This document shows, one piece after another, positions 1 to 8,559 of a DNA stretch of 64,000 nt. Origin of the DNA: Sulfuriflexus sp032250955 (GTDB taxonomy: Bacteria; Pseudomonadota; Gammaproteobacteria; AKS1); assembly GCF_032250955.1 (NCBI RefSeq), contig NZ_JAVVES010000005.1, positions 1 to 64,000 on the forward strand, given 5' to 3'. The notes under the pieces are model-generated. The model was not told the DNA's origin. It saw only the letters and a list, made by a program, of their open reading frames with translations, and did no database searches. Position numbers and translations under genes: made by a program. How positions within the stretch are numbered: the stretch's first letter is position 1; the number at the start of each line of letters is the position of its first letter.

Positions 1-45
1 CTTCTCCCAACGGGAGAAGGGATAACGCCGATTAGAGGGGGATGA
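1..45. repeat. Dispersed repeat remnant at window edge
   Basis: The first bases hold a perfect 8-bp stem (CTTCTCCC / GGGAGAAG around AAC), followed by GGGATAACGCC. The same order, a CTCCC/GGGA palindrome then GGGATAAC, occurs in the intergenic repeats near 31.75 kb and 51.98 kb. I read this as a diverged or truncated member of that family. It could also act as a transcription terminator for a gene left of the window. Confidence 0.45.
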
Positions 46-199
46 TATTTCATGTGTTCATGCGCATCTATCAACCTGTTTACCCTATTTATCCGAAACT
101 TACCGATTGTCAGGCTTATGTTAACGGGACAGCAGTGACACCAGGTATAAAATCACAGCCCATCGAATCACATCAACACAGTTGCCATTTTGTAATGCC

Positions 200-406
200 T
201 GGGATATGTTGTGCCTTACTTCCGGTACAAGCACTAGATATAGTGGTTGTGGAAACAGGGAACCCGGTGTGAATCCGGGACTGTCGCGCAGCGGTATTGG
301 GGAACGAAAGCTACAGCGCATTGCGCAGGCACTGCTCAAACGAGTGGGAAGCCGTAGCCGTAGACTGGTCAATCTTGACCATGCCCCTGAGTCCGAATAC
401 CTGCCG
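200..406 (+). promoter_or_regulatory. Cobalamin (B12) riboswitch upstream of nrdAB
   Basis: This is an adenosylcobalamin-sensing leader RNA. The conserved landmarks appear in order: the core GGGAACCCGGTGTGAATCCGG at about 275-295 followed by a GACTGTCGCGCAGCGGTAT block (the usual GCTGT-CCCGC-ACTGT region), CACTG...GTGGGAAGCC at about 330-354, and the 3' box GAGTCCGAATACCTGCC ending at 405. It lies about 160 nt before the nrdA start. Class Ia reductases that also have a B12-dependent class II partner in the genome are known to be repressed this way, so the expected effect is reduced nrdAB expression when cobalamin is plentiful. Confidence 0.9.
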
Positions 407-413
407 GAGTGGT

Positions 414-442
414 GAATCTGCCGCGGTTAGCCGTGCGGATTC
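414..442 (+). promoter_or_regulatory. Possible expression-platform hairpin of the B12 riboswitch
   Basis: Just after the riboswitch aptamer, GAATCTGCCGCGG and CCGTGCGGATTC can form a long stem with a TTAG loop and two mismatches. No T-run follows, so it is not a classical intrinsic terminator. It may be an alternative structure linking B12 binding to transcription or to folding of the long leader before the start codon at 566. The role is inferred. Confidence 0.4.
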
Positions 443-565
443 GTTAACCGGGCCTCGCGTAAGGTCACAGGTTGAGCGCGCTGTTCCGGGCGAATGCCCA
501 CCGTTACTGCCCTCAATCCCTGTCCGCCCGCTGGCCCCTGGAATGATCAAACCACGAGGGCCAAC

Positions 566-3367
566 ATGCATACTAACGCGCCATTAGCAGCCACTTCGCA
601 GACCACGACGCAAGTCGCCTGCCACCATCAATATGACGTGATCCGCCGTAACGGCGAGTTAACCCGCTTTGATGCGGGCAAGATCCACGTTGCTATCAGC
701 AAGGCCTTTTTGGCCGTCGAGGGCAGCGCCGCCACCGATTCACGCCGTATCCGCGAAACGGCGGAACAACTCACTGATCAGGTGGCCGAGGGCCTGTTCC
801 GTCGCTTGCCCGCGGGCGGTACGGTGCACATTGAAGATATCCAGGATCAGGTGGAACTGGCCCTGATGCGTAATGGTCAGCACAAGATTGCCCGCGCCTA
901 CGTGCTGTATCGTGAAGAGCACGCCCGCCAACGCCAGACTGATGAAGGTGATGCGGGAGAAGCGGCCCGTAGTCGTATCAACATCACCCTGACGGATGGC
1001 CGACAGCAAGCACTTGACGAAGCACAACTCAAAACCATCATCGCGGAGGCCTGTGCCGGCCTGGACGATGTGATGGGTGACATCATTTTGCATGAGACAC
1101 TGCGCAATCTGTTTGACGGTATTTCGGAGCAGGATGTCGCCAGCGCCCTGGTGATGAGCGCGCGGACTCTAATTGAGCACGAACCCAACTATTCCTACGT
1201 ATCGGCACGCTTGCTGTTAGACAGCTTGCGCCAGGAGGTGACTGCGTTTTTACACAATGGGCCACAGGGGCATGTGAACCAGAATGACATGGCGCAACGT
1301 TACCCGGAGTACTTTGCTGATTACATCAAGCGTGGGGTGGCGTTGGAGTTAATTGATCCCGAATTGTCACGCTACGACCTGAACCGGCTGGGGCAGGCCA
1401 TCAAGCCGGAACAGGATTTGCAGTTCACCTACCTGGGTCTGCAAACATTGTATGATCGTTATTTTATTCACAGCGATAACCAGCGCCTTGAGTTGCCACA
1501 GGCCTTTTTCATGCGTGTTGCCATGGGTCTGGCGATCAACGAGGTTGACCGCGAGAGCCGCGCAATAGAGTTTTACGAATTGTTATCGTCGTTCGATTTC
1601 ATGAGTTCCACACCGACGCTATTCAATTCCGGGACGTTGCGTCCACAGCTTTCATCCTGTTATCTCACCACTGTACCCGATGACCTGGATGGTATCTATA
1701 GCGCCATCAAGAACAACGCCTTGCTGTCCAAGTTTGCCGGCGGACTGGGCAATGACTGGACCCCGGTGCGAGGACTTGGCGCCCATATAAAGGGAACCAA
1801 TGGGAAATCGCAAGGTGTAGTGCCATTTTTGAAAGTAGCTAACGATACTGCAGTGGCAGTCAACCAGGGCGGCAAGCGCAAAGGGGCAGTGTGCGCCTAC
1901 CTGGAAACCTGGCATATCGATATCGAGGAATTCCTGGAACTGCGCAAGAATACGGGTGACGAACGGCGTCGCACCCATGATATGAACACGGCCAATTGGA
2001 TACCCGACCTGTTTATGGAGCGCGTTGCGGAACAACAGCAGTGGACGCTGTTTTCTCCTAACGACACACCGGACCTGCACGAGTTGACAGGAGAAGCCTT
2101 CCGCCACCGATACGAGGCATATGAGGCTATGGCCGATTGTGGTGAAATCACGATATTCAAACGTCTTGATGCCGAAAAACTGTGGCGCAAGATGCTGGGG
2201 CAATTGTTTGAGACCGGTCATCCGTGGATCACCTTCAAGGATCCCTGCAACATTCGTTACACCAATCAACATATGGGCGTCGTGCACAGTTCAAATCTGT
2301 GTACGGAAATTACCCTGCACACTTCGGAAAAGGAAATCGCCGTGTGTAATCTAGGCTCGGTGAATCTGGCGGCCCATGTGTCGGCAGATGGCCTGGATAT
2401 GGAAAAACTGGAACGCACCATCAGTACTGCCATGCGCATGTTAGATAACGTTATTGAATACAACTATTACGCCGTGCCAGAGGCGCGTAATGCCAATCTT
2501 CGTCATCGCCCGGTGGGGCTGGGGATAATGGGCTTTCAGGATGCCCTGTACAAACAGCAGCTTGCCTATGCCTCGGTAGAGGCGGTCGAGTTTGCCGACC
2601 GATCCATGGAGGCGGTTTCCTATTACAGCATTGCCGCTTCTTGTGACCTGGCGCAGGAGCGTGGTCGTTACTCCTGTTTTGACGGTTCGCTATGGAGTCA
2701 GGGAGTGTTGCCCCATGACTCGCTCGACAGGCTCAAGCAGGCACGCGGACGCTTTCTGGAAGTGGATGAAACCACCAGCCAGGATTGGGATACGTTGCGC
2801 AAGCGCGTGCAGCAGACAGGCATGCGTAACTCGAATTGCATGGCCATTGCACCGACCGCGACTATCTCCAATATCTGTGGTGTTTCACAGTCTATTGAGC
2901 CGACCTATCAAAACCTGTTCGTAAAATCCAACCTGTCCGGTGAGTTTACCGTGGTCAACACGTATCTGGTGGACGATCTGAAAAACGAGGGCCTGTGGGA
3001 TGAGGTTATGGTCAATGACCTGAAATATTTTGACGGCTCGGTGCAGGCCATCGATCGTATTCCCGAAGTCATTAAGCAAAAATACGCGACAGCCTTCGAG
3101 ATCGATTCACGTTGGCTGATCGAAGCGGCGTCACGGCGACAGAAATGGCTGGACCAGGCACAGTCTTTGAACCTCTACCTGGCCGAGGCCAATGGTAAGG
3201 CTCTGGACAATCTATATAAACTGGCCTGGTTGCGTGGTCTGAAAACCACTTATTACCTGCGCACCCTTGGCGCGACCCATATGGAGAAGACTTCTGCAAG
3301 TGCTGTTACCGCTGAGGCACCCATGGTCTGCTCCATTGATAATCCTGACTGCGAAGCCTGTCAATAA
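566..3367 (+). CDS. nrdA: Ribonucleoside-diphosphate reductase class Ia, alpha subunit
   Basis: Large subunit of the aerobic ribonucleotide reductase, which reduces NDPs to dNDPs with NrdB. At 933 aa it is longer than the E. coli protein (761 aa) because it carries two successive N-terminal ATP-cone domains (about residues 20-115 and 125-225), the layout also known from Pseudomonas. Catalytic landmarks are visible: C365 in SSCYLTT and C594 in AVCNLGS form the likely redox pair, N577/C579/E581 in SNLCTE match the thiyl-radical site, and two Cys lie in the C-terminal tail (CEACQ). I chose the ATG at 566 because GAGGG lies 6 nt upstream; an in-frame ATG at 494 would extend the protein by 24 unconserved residues. 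nrdB follows after 15 nt. The B12 riboswitch upstream should control both genes. Confidence 0.96.
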   Translation: MHTNAPLAATSQTTTQVACHHQYDVIRRNGELTRFDAGKIHVAISKAFLAVEGSAATDSRRIRETAEQLTDQVAEGLFRRLPAGGTVHIEDIQDQVELALMRNGQHKIARAYVLYREEHARQRQTDEGDAGEAARSRINITLTDGRQQALDEAQLKTIIAEACAGLDDVMGDIILHETLRNLFDGISEQDVASALVMSARTLIEHEPNYSYVSARLLLDSLRQEVTAFLHNGPQGHVNQNDMAQRYPEYFADYIKRGVALELIDPELSRYDLNRLGQAIKPEQDLQFTYLGLQTLYDRYFIHSDNQRLELPQAFFMRVAMGLAINEVDRESRAIEFYELLSSFDFMSSTPTLFNSGTLRPQLSSCYLTTVPDDLDGIYSAIKNNALLSKFAGGLGNDWTPVRGLGAHIKGTNGKSQGVVPFLKVANDTAVAVNQGGKRKGAVCAYLETWHIDIEEFLELRKNTGDERRRTHDMNTANWIPDLFMERVAEQQQWTLFSPNDTPDLHELTGEAFRHRYEAYEAMADCGEITIFKRLDAEKLWRKMLGQLFETGHPWITFKDPCNIRYTNQHMGVVHSSNLCTEITLHTSEKEIAVCNLGSVNLAAHVSADGLDMEKLERTISTAMRMLDNVIEYNYYAVPEARNANLRHRPVGLGIMGFQDALYKQQLAYASVEAVEFADRSMEAVSYYSIAASCDLAQERGRYSCFDGSLWSQGVLPHDSLDRLKQARGRFLEVDETTSQDWDTLRKRVQQTGMRNSNCMAIAPTATISNICGVSQSIEPTYQNLFVKSNLSGEFTVVNTYLVDDLKNEGLWDEVMVNDLKYFDGSVQAIDRIPEVIKQKYATAFEIDSRWLIEAASRRQKWLDQAQSLNLYLAEANGKALDNLYKLAWLRGLKTTYYLRTLGATHMEKTSASAVTAEAPMVCSIDNPDCEACQ

Positions 3368-3382
3368 TAAAAGGATTTCATC

Positions 3383-4501
3383 ATGTTGAATTGGGATGAC
3401 CCTTTAAAGAGCAACACGTTCGTCACGCAGCAAGACATCAAGCAGCCAGCGGTGCAGCAGCGGCTTGCTGAACCGGGGCAGGCTGACGACAACCGACTGG
3501 AGCCAATATGCGCAGATGACAAGCGCGTGGTTAATGGTATGGCGGATATCAACCAGCTGGCACCGTTCAAGTATCCGTGGGCATGGAAATATTTTCTCAA
3601 TGCCAACAAAAATCACTGGACGCCACTGGATATCAATATGGCACAGGATGTCCAGGATTATCACCACAAACTGAACGAGGCCGAGCGTCATGTGTATGAA
3701 AATGTGCTTTCCTATCTGACCACTTCAGATATTCTGGCTATGCGCAATGTGGGACTGGCAGTGATGGACAAGATGAGTGCCCCGGAATTGCAGATATACC
3801 AGGCGCGACAGGTCTATGAAGAAGCCTTGCATACCTGGACTTACCAGCACTGTATTGAAACCATCGGTCTGGAACAGGGCGAAATCTATAACCGTTACCG
3901 CGTGGTGCCGGCGATCTATCAAAAAATCAAGATTGCCAATCAGCGCCTGAACTCTGTATTACGTCATGATATTGATCTGAATAATCGCGATGACCTGGGA
4001 CAGTTTCTGATGTCCTATATATTTTTTGCGGCTGTCTTTGAGGGATGTTGGTTCTTCAATGGCTTCAGTCCGATATTCGCCCTGCAGCGTCGTGGCCTGA
4101 TGAAAGGCACAGCAGAACAATTGCAATATATTATGCGTGATGAAGTCATGCATTGTGGTTTTGGTATACGCACTGTCAAACAGCTGATGATGGAAGAAGA
4201 TATTTCGCCGGACGCCAATGACCTGCGTCAGATGTGGGATGAGGCAGAGGCCGCCGAACAGGCCTATGCCGATTATATCCTGCGAGAACCGATCCTTGGC
4301 TATAATGCTCAACATCATATTGAACAGTTCCGCTACATTGCCAATCGGCGTGCGCGCCAGCTGAATTTTGAAGAGCCTTTTCCCGGGGCACAGTGTGCGT
4401 TGACATGGCTGGATGAGCAGTCCAACATCCGTAAGGAGAAAAATTTTTTTGAAACGCGTGTTACCGAATATCAAACAGGGGGCGGTTTGAGCTGGGATTA
4501 A
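3383..4501 (+). CDS. nrdB: Ribonucleoside-diphosphate reductase class Ia, beta subunit
   Basis: Small subunit that holds the di-iron centre and tyrosyl radical used to start catalysis in NrdA. At 372 aa it is close to E. coli NrdB (376 aa). Metal ligands and radical residue can be placed by spacing: D116, E147, H150, radical Y154 (in EALHTWTY), E220, E254 and H257 (in RDEVMH). The D-to-E spacing of 31 matches E. coli D84/E115. AAAAGG precedes the start, and the gene follows nrdA by 15 nt, so the two are one transcript. Confidence 0.96.
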   Translation: MLNWDDPLKSNTFVTQQDIKQPAVQQRLAEPGQADDNRLEPICADDKRVVNGMADINQLAPFKYPWAWKYFLNANKNHWTPLDINMAQDVQDYHHKLNEAERHVYENVLSYLTTSDILAMRNVGLAVMDKMSAPELQIYQARQVYEEALHTWTYQHCIETIGLEQGEIYNRYRVVPAIYQKIKIANQRLNSVLRHDIDLNNRDDLGQFLMSYIFFAAVFEGCWFFNGFSPIFALQRRGLMKGTAEQLQYIMRDEVMHCGFGIRTVKQLMMEEDISPDANDLRQMWDEAEAAEQAYADYILREPILGYNAQHHIEQFRYIANRRARQLNFEEPFPGAQCALTWLDEQSNIRKEKNFFETRVTEYQTGGGLSWD

Positions 4502-4578
4502 CAGACGGCTAAGGAATAGCAAGTTTGTCAGCATAACCAGATGGCCTGGGCCGGACCGGTTTGTTACTGGCGGGATCC

Positions 4579-4609
4579 TGCCACGCATACCATATCTCGC
4601 GGCGTGGCA
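4579..4609 (+). terminator. Hairpin after nrdB
   Basis: TGCCACGC and GCGTGGCA form a perfect 8-bp stem with a 15-nt loop about 80 nt past the nrdB stop. No T-run follows, so termination is possible but not proven. The rest of the gap up to 4751 shows no gene. Confidence 0.35.
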
Positions 4610-4751
4610 ATCCTTGCGTATAGCAAAAGTCTATTTGTTGATGTGGCATGGCTGGTAGCCAGCATGAAGACGTGAAAAAGCCGCCTTAGTCATTCCTTTT
4701 TCCATACTAAAATTGTATGATTGGACGCAGTCTGCGGACCACCCATAAAAA

Positions 4752-6203
4752 ATGCTTATTAAGAAATCGAACTTGTACCTTCTGGCTTTCCCAATTGCCC
4801 TGATGGGCGCCGTAGACATGTTGTTTGCCGGTATAGCCAGAGGATATGGTGATGAGCAGGTGCTTGCATTTTTTGAGCCGGGCCTGGCCTATTTAATCAT
4901 CGCATCATTCTTTTTGCTGGCAGGCAAGGGCTTTGACCCTTCAAAAATAAGATATCGGGATACATTGTTTTTTGCCGTCATTACCTGGGTATTGATGGGA
5001 TTGTTAGGGGCGGTTCCGGTGGCCTTTGTTACGCATGTCAGTGTAACCGATGCTGTATTCGAGTCCATCAGCGGACTGACAACGACTGGCGCAACAATCC
5101 TGACCGGGCTCGACCTGATGCCTGCATCCTTTCTCTTGTATCGACAATTTCTGCAATGGCTGGGCGGCCTGGGCATCGTTATCTTTGTGGTCGCTATCCT
5201 GCCGATGCTAAACGTGGGTGGAATGAAGCTCTTAAGGGCGGAGACACCGGGGCCGATGAAAGATGAAAAGCTTTCGCCCAGGATTGCGCATACAGCACAT
5301 TACCTCTGGATCGTTTATGTATTGTTAACGATTATTTGCGCGCTCAGTTACTATCTTGCTGGCATGACGGCGTTCGACGCAATCGCTCATTCACTTACAA
5401 CTATTTCCACTGGCGGGTTCTCGACGCATGATGCGAGTATGGGCTATTTTGACAGCTTCCTGGTGCTGCTGGTTGCCGATATATTCATGATCCTCGGCGC
5501 CATCAGTTTTGCCTTGCATTTCAAGGTATGGTCCAGGTTTCATCCTGCGGCTTACCTTCGAGATGAAGAGACCCGGGTTTTTATCATTATCATTGCCGTA
5601 TTTTCCATAATAATATCAATTTCGTTAATAAATGCTTACCCGGAGATGGGAACATTATCCGCAGTCAGCAATGCCGTCTTTCACTTGATTTCATTCATAA
5701 CCAGTACCGGCTATGGCGCTTCCGGCTTTACTGAATGGCCTGTTGCGCTAACCTTGTTGCTGGTTATTGCGGCCTATTTTGGAGGCTGTGCAGGCTCAAC
5801 AGCCGGTGGCAACAAGATAATACGTAACATCATTACCGGAAAGTTGATCGGGCGTGAGATAAGACGTCTTATACACCCATCCGGTGTCTTTCATATAAAA
5901 ATGAATAACCGATCGATGTCCAATGACATTATTGGCGCTACACTGGCATTTATGTTTATCTCGGCATTAACAACTGTGGTGTTCACTATTTTATTGATGT
6001 TTACGGGTCTCGATTTCTGGTCATCGTTAACCGCTGTAGCAGCCTGCATTAACGTATTAGGCCCTGCATTTGGAGAACTAGGGAGTAACTTTCAACCCGT
6101 TTCAGATGCCGGCACATGGATGCTTTCATTTGCAATGATCCTGGGAAGGCTTGAGTATTTCACACTACTGGCGCTGGTTCTTCCCGCCTTCTGGCGGAGA
6201 TGA
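4752..6203 (+). CDS. trkH: TrkH-family potassium uptake protein
   Basis: Integral membrane subunit of a Trk-type potassium uptake system. The 483-aa protein is made of repeated membrane-pore-membrane units, and the selectivity-filter segments can be seen four times: GLTTTGATIL, TISTGGFST, ITSTGYGASG and NVLGPAFG. Hydrophobic helices fill the remainder. Trk channels work with a cytoplasmic TrkA NAD-binding subunit, which is not in this window. Potassium uptake is the first response to osmotic upshift, which fits an ectoine-making organism. No good ribosome-binding site precedes the ATG at 4752, so the start is the weakest part of this call. Confidence 0.92.
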   Translation: MLIKKSNLYLLAFPIALMGAVDMLFAGIARGYGDEQVLAFFEPGLAYLIIASFFLLAGKGFDPSKIRYRDTLFFAVITWVLMGLLGAVPVAFVTHVSVTDAVFESISGLTTTGATILTGLDLMPASFLLYRQFLQWLGGLGIVIFVVAILPMLNVGGMKLLRAETPGPMKDEKLSPRIAHTAHYLWIVYVLLTIICALSYYLAGMTAFDAIAHSLTTISTGGFSTHDASMGYFDSFLVLLVADIFMILGAISFALHFKVWSRFHPAAYLRDEETRVFIIIIAVFSIIISISLINAYPEMGTLSAVSNAVFHLISFITSTGYGASGFTEWPVALTLLLVIAAYFGGCAGSTAGGNKIIRNIITGKLIGREIRRLIHPSGVFHIKMNNRSMSNDIIGATLAFMFISALTTVVFTILLMFTGLDFWSSLTAVAACINVLGPAFGELGSNFQPVSDAGTWMLSFAMILGRLEYFTLLALVLPAFWRR

Positions 6204-6339
6204 CACCGGTCAGGAATTCCCGGTATTCTTCCCCGGACGCATCAATGATCAATACTGGTACAGAGTGTCGACAGTAATATTCCATACTGTAATGACCCCG
6301 TCTGGCGCAGGCTTGCCCGTAATCAATCCTGGTAACTGA

Positions 6340-7113
6340 ATGTTTCAACTTATCCGTAACTGGCTGGACCGGCGCATTATCAAGCGTTCAACAATCACCC
6401 CTGCACAGTGGGCGGAGGCATTTGCCAACCTGCCATTGCTGGGCGGACTGACGAGGGCGGAGAGACAGCGTCTGCAGGAACTGGCTATTTTGTTTCTGCA
6501 TCACAAGGTCTTCGAGGGCGCGCACGGTCTTGTGGTTAGCCAGGCAATGGCCTTAATCATTGCCCTGCAGGCCTGCCTGCCGGTATTAAAGCTGGGACTT
6601 GATGGCTATGATGGTTGGCGCGCGGTGATTGTTTACCCGGCCGGCTTTGCGCCACAACGCGTCGTGACGGATGAGTATGGCGTTGAGCATTTTGTGCAGT
6701 CCAGCCTGGCGGGCGAGTCCTGGTTGCGCGGGCCACTGGTACTGGCGTGGGATGAAAGCGAACGTGCCGGTATCATTGACGGTCATAACCTGGTCATTCA
6801 TGAGTTCGCGCACAAACTCGATATGCAGAACGGGGTCGCCAATGGTTATCCGCCCCTGCATGCCGACATGGACTCAAGCGCCTGGGTCGAGGCCTTCAGC
6901 GCCGGTTTTGCCGACATCCAGCATAAATGCAGCCACGGCAAGGCCGTCGGTATCGATTGTTATGCCGCGACATCCCCGGCAGAATGCTTCGCAGTGTTGA
7001 GCGAGGTGTTCTTTGAAAAGCCTGCTGTCCTCCAGCGACACTATGCCGCGATCTATGAGCAAATGCGCCTGTATTATCGACAGGACCCGTTACTGAGACT
7101 GAGCCGTTTATGA
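6340..7113 (+). CDS. mtfA: MtfA-family zinc peptidase
   Basis: Zinc-dependent cytoplasmic peptidase. In E. coli MtfA binds the glucose repressor Mlc and so affects PTS gene expression. The metal site is visible as HEFAHKLD (H154, E155, H158), and the length (257 aa) matches the family (E. coli 265 aa). The stop overlaps the ATG of the following gene (ATGA), so the pair is probably co-translated. In a genome region with no classical sugar PTS operon, its partner may differ from that in enterics. Confidence 0.88.
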   Translation: MFQLIRNWLDRRIIKRSTITPAQWAEAFANLPLLGGLTRAERQRLQELAILFLHHKVFEGAHGLVVSQAMALIIALQACLPVLKLGLDGYDGWRAVIVYPAGFAPQRVVTDEYGVEHFVQSSLAGESWLRGPLVLAWDESERAGIIDGHNLVIHEFAHKLDMQNGVANGYPPLHADMDSSAWVEAFSAGFADIQHKCSHGKAVGIDCYAATSPAECFAVLSEVFFEKPAVLQRHYAAIYEQMRLYYRQDPLLRLSRL

Positions 7114-7787
7114 GGCCCTGGATTTTACTCGATAGTGCCACTGTCCCCGGTGGCGGCGGGGAACTGCGCCTGTATCAACGTGGTGAAGAATTCTCGATCA
7201 AGATCGTTGGCCGCGGTGAATTGATGAACAGTCGCATGCACGGCTCCGAGGACGCACTTGCCGAACTGACCTGCGCCCGACTGGCGGCATGCCCGGCGCC
7301 GCGACTACTCATCGGTGGCCTGGGCATGGGCTTTACGCTGGCGGCGGCGCTGCAATATTTTCCTGAACAGACGGAGATTGTCGTCGCGGAACTGGTGCCG
7401 GCCGTGGTGACGTGGAACAAGGGCCCGCTGGGCACGCTTTCCGGTCAACCGCTCGCCAACCCACGGGTGAGCGTGCGCGCAATGGATGTTGCACGCATCC
7501 TTGAGACAGAAGAACAGGCCTTTGATGCTATCCTGCTGGACGTGGATAACGGCCCGGAGGGCCTGACGCGCAAGGAAAACGACTGGCTCTATAGCATGAA
7601 CGGTTTGAATGCCGCTTATGCGGCATTGCGCCCGCAGGGGATCCTGGCGGTGTGGTCGGCGGGCCCGGATCAGAATTTCCAGCAGCGCCTGCACAAGGTC
7701 GGTTTTGCGGTCGAGGAGGTGCGCGTGCGTGCCCATGGCAAGAAGGGGGCGCGGCATATTATCTGGTTCGCCCGGCGTCCCGCCTAA
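7110..7787 (+). CDS. Spermidine-synthase-like methyltransferase-fold protein
   Basis: A 225-aa Rossmann-fold protein resembling the catalytic domain of polyamine aminopropyltransferases. The nucleotide-binding loop is GGLGMG at residues 69-74, with an acidic residue (E94) at the end of the next strand, and an ILLDVDNGPEG segment follows near residue 145. The N-terminal beta-barrel domain of true spermidine synthases is reduced. The substrate is unknown; it may use decarboxylated SAM or SAM. It overlaps mtfA by 4 nt. Confidence 0.75.
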   Translation: MRPWILLDSATVPGGGGELRLYQRGEEFSIKIVGRGELMNSRMHGSEDALAELTCARLAACPAPRLLIGGLGMGFTLAAALQYFPEQTEIVVAELVPAVVTWNKGPLGTLSGQPLANPRVSVRAMDVARILETEEQAFDAILLDVDNGPEGLTRKENDWLYSMNGLNAAYAALRPQGILAVWSAGPDQNFQQRLHKVGFAVEEVRVRAHGKKGARHIIWFARRPA

Positions 7788-7966
7788 CCTGGTTACCCTT
7801 ATATTTACTCCTTATATATAGACTAGACGTTTTCCCCAGCCGAAGCACCGGCTGTATCGTGAGCCGGCGTCTGACCGATATTGAAAGCTTTGCTACCGTG
7901 CTCCATGAAACGACAGCACGCACTTACACATCTAAAGGCAGCAGTGAGCAAACTTCGCGATAATAT

Positions 7967-8003
7967 CAAATGACGATTTTGTGGCGTCAGCCATAATCAT
8001 TTG
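7967..8003. terminator. Imperfect inverted repeat between convergent genes
   Basis: CAAATGA and TCATTTG form the base of an imperfect stem, topped by GGC-GTCA-GCC, in the 255-bp gap between convergent genes ending at 7787 and 8043. A bidirectional terminator is plausible; no strong T-run is present. A smaller hairpin (CAGCCG / CGGCTG) lies near 7838-7855. No coding capacity was recognised in this gap. Confidence 0.3.
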
Positions 8004-8042
8004 ATGCTCACGCTTGCGGGTATGATGATGTGCAGAGGTCCA

Positions 8043-8237
8043 TCAGTGATGGGTTTTCATCCTCGCGGCTAACTGCTCCCTTATCTCGCGCAAACGTTTG
8101 CGGTAGGTCTCGTAATAACTCCTCGGCGTGGATGCGCTGTACGCACCATAATCGAAACCGTTTTTATGCACATAGTCCAGGAATTCTTTTTGCAGTTTTA
8201 TCTGTACCTGAATGAGTTCGTTCGCCGGGTTATCCAT
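8043..8237 (-). CDS. Small hypothetical protein (64 aa)
   Basis: Short, highly charged protein of 64 aa beginning MDNPANELIQ. It is likely helical, with heptad-like spacing in the first 20 residues and a basic C-terminal half rich in Arg, Lys and Tyr. The start is chosen because AGGAGAACA lies just upstream on the minus strand. A longer in-frame extension upstream to 8525 exists but has no ribosome-binding site and looks non-coding. The function is unknown, and no domain was recognised. Confidence 0.6.
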   Translation of the reverse strand: MDNPANELIQVQIKLQKEFLDYVHKNGFDYGAYSASTPRSYYETYRKRLREIREQLAARMKTHH

Positions 8238-8559
8238 GATCTTGTTCTCCTGTGATTGGCATCTGCAAAAGGCGGCCGGGCTGACTAAAGCGTTAACAGT
8301 CGGCAGGTCTGATATAAGACTTAATCTATACAATGAGTCGCAAAATGTCTGCCAGGTAGTATTACTATGATCAAAGGCTTTAAAGGAAATTTGTGCAGTC
8401 GGTAATACGGGGTAACGCCTATATTCATTATAAAACTGGTGGCTAAAGATTGAGTGCACTGGGCCCCTGTACGTGTTCGCAGATTTTTTTATGTTGACTT
8501 TACCGGCATGGGCACTGTCAAGCACGTTTTGCGGAGTCCTGGATAAATGGAATCAATCA
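8238..8559. other. Intergenic region between divergent genes
   Basis: About 320 bp between the small leftward gene and the PtsI-like gene. It is A+T-rich around 8330-8440 and presumably carries divergent promoters, but I could not place convincing -35/-10 pairs. No conserved gene was found. Confidence 0.3.

Noticed and set aside
1652..2287. 211-codon open frame on the minus strand inside nrdA
   Set aside because: It lies wholly within a well-supported nrdA and has no recognisable motifs; it is a shadow frame.
3959..4588. 209-codon open frame on the minus strand over the end of nrdB
   Set aside because: It is antisense to conserved metal-ligand codons of nrdB and has no domain or ribosome-binding support.
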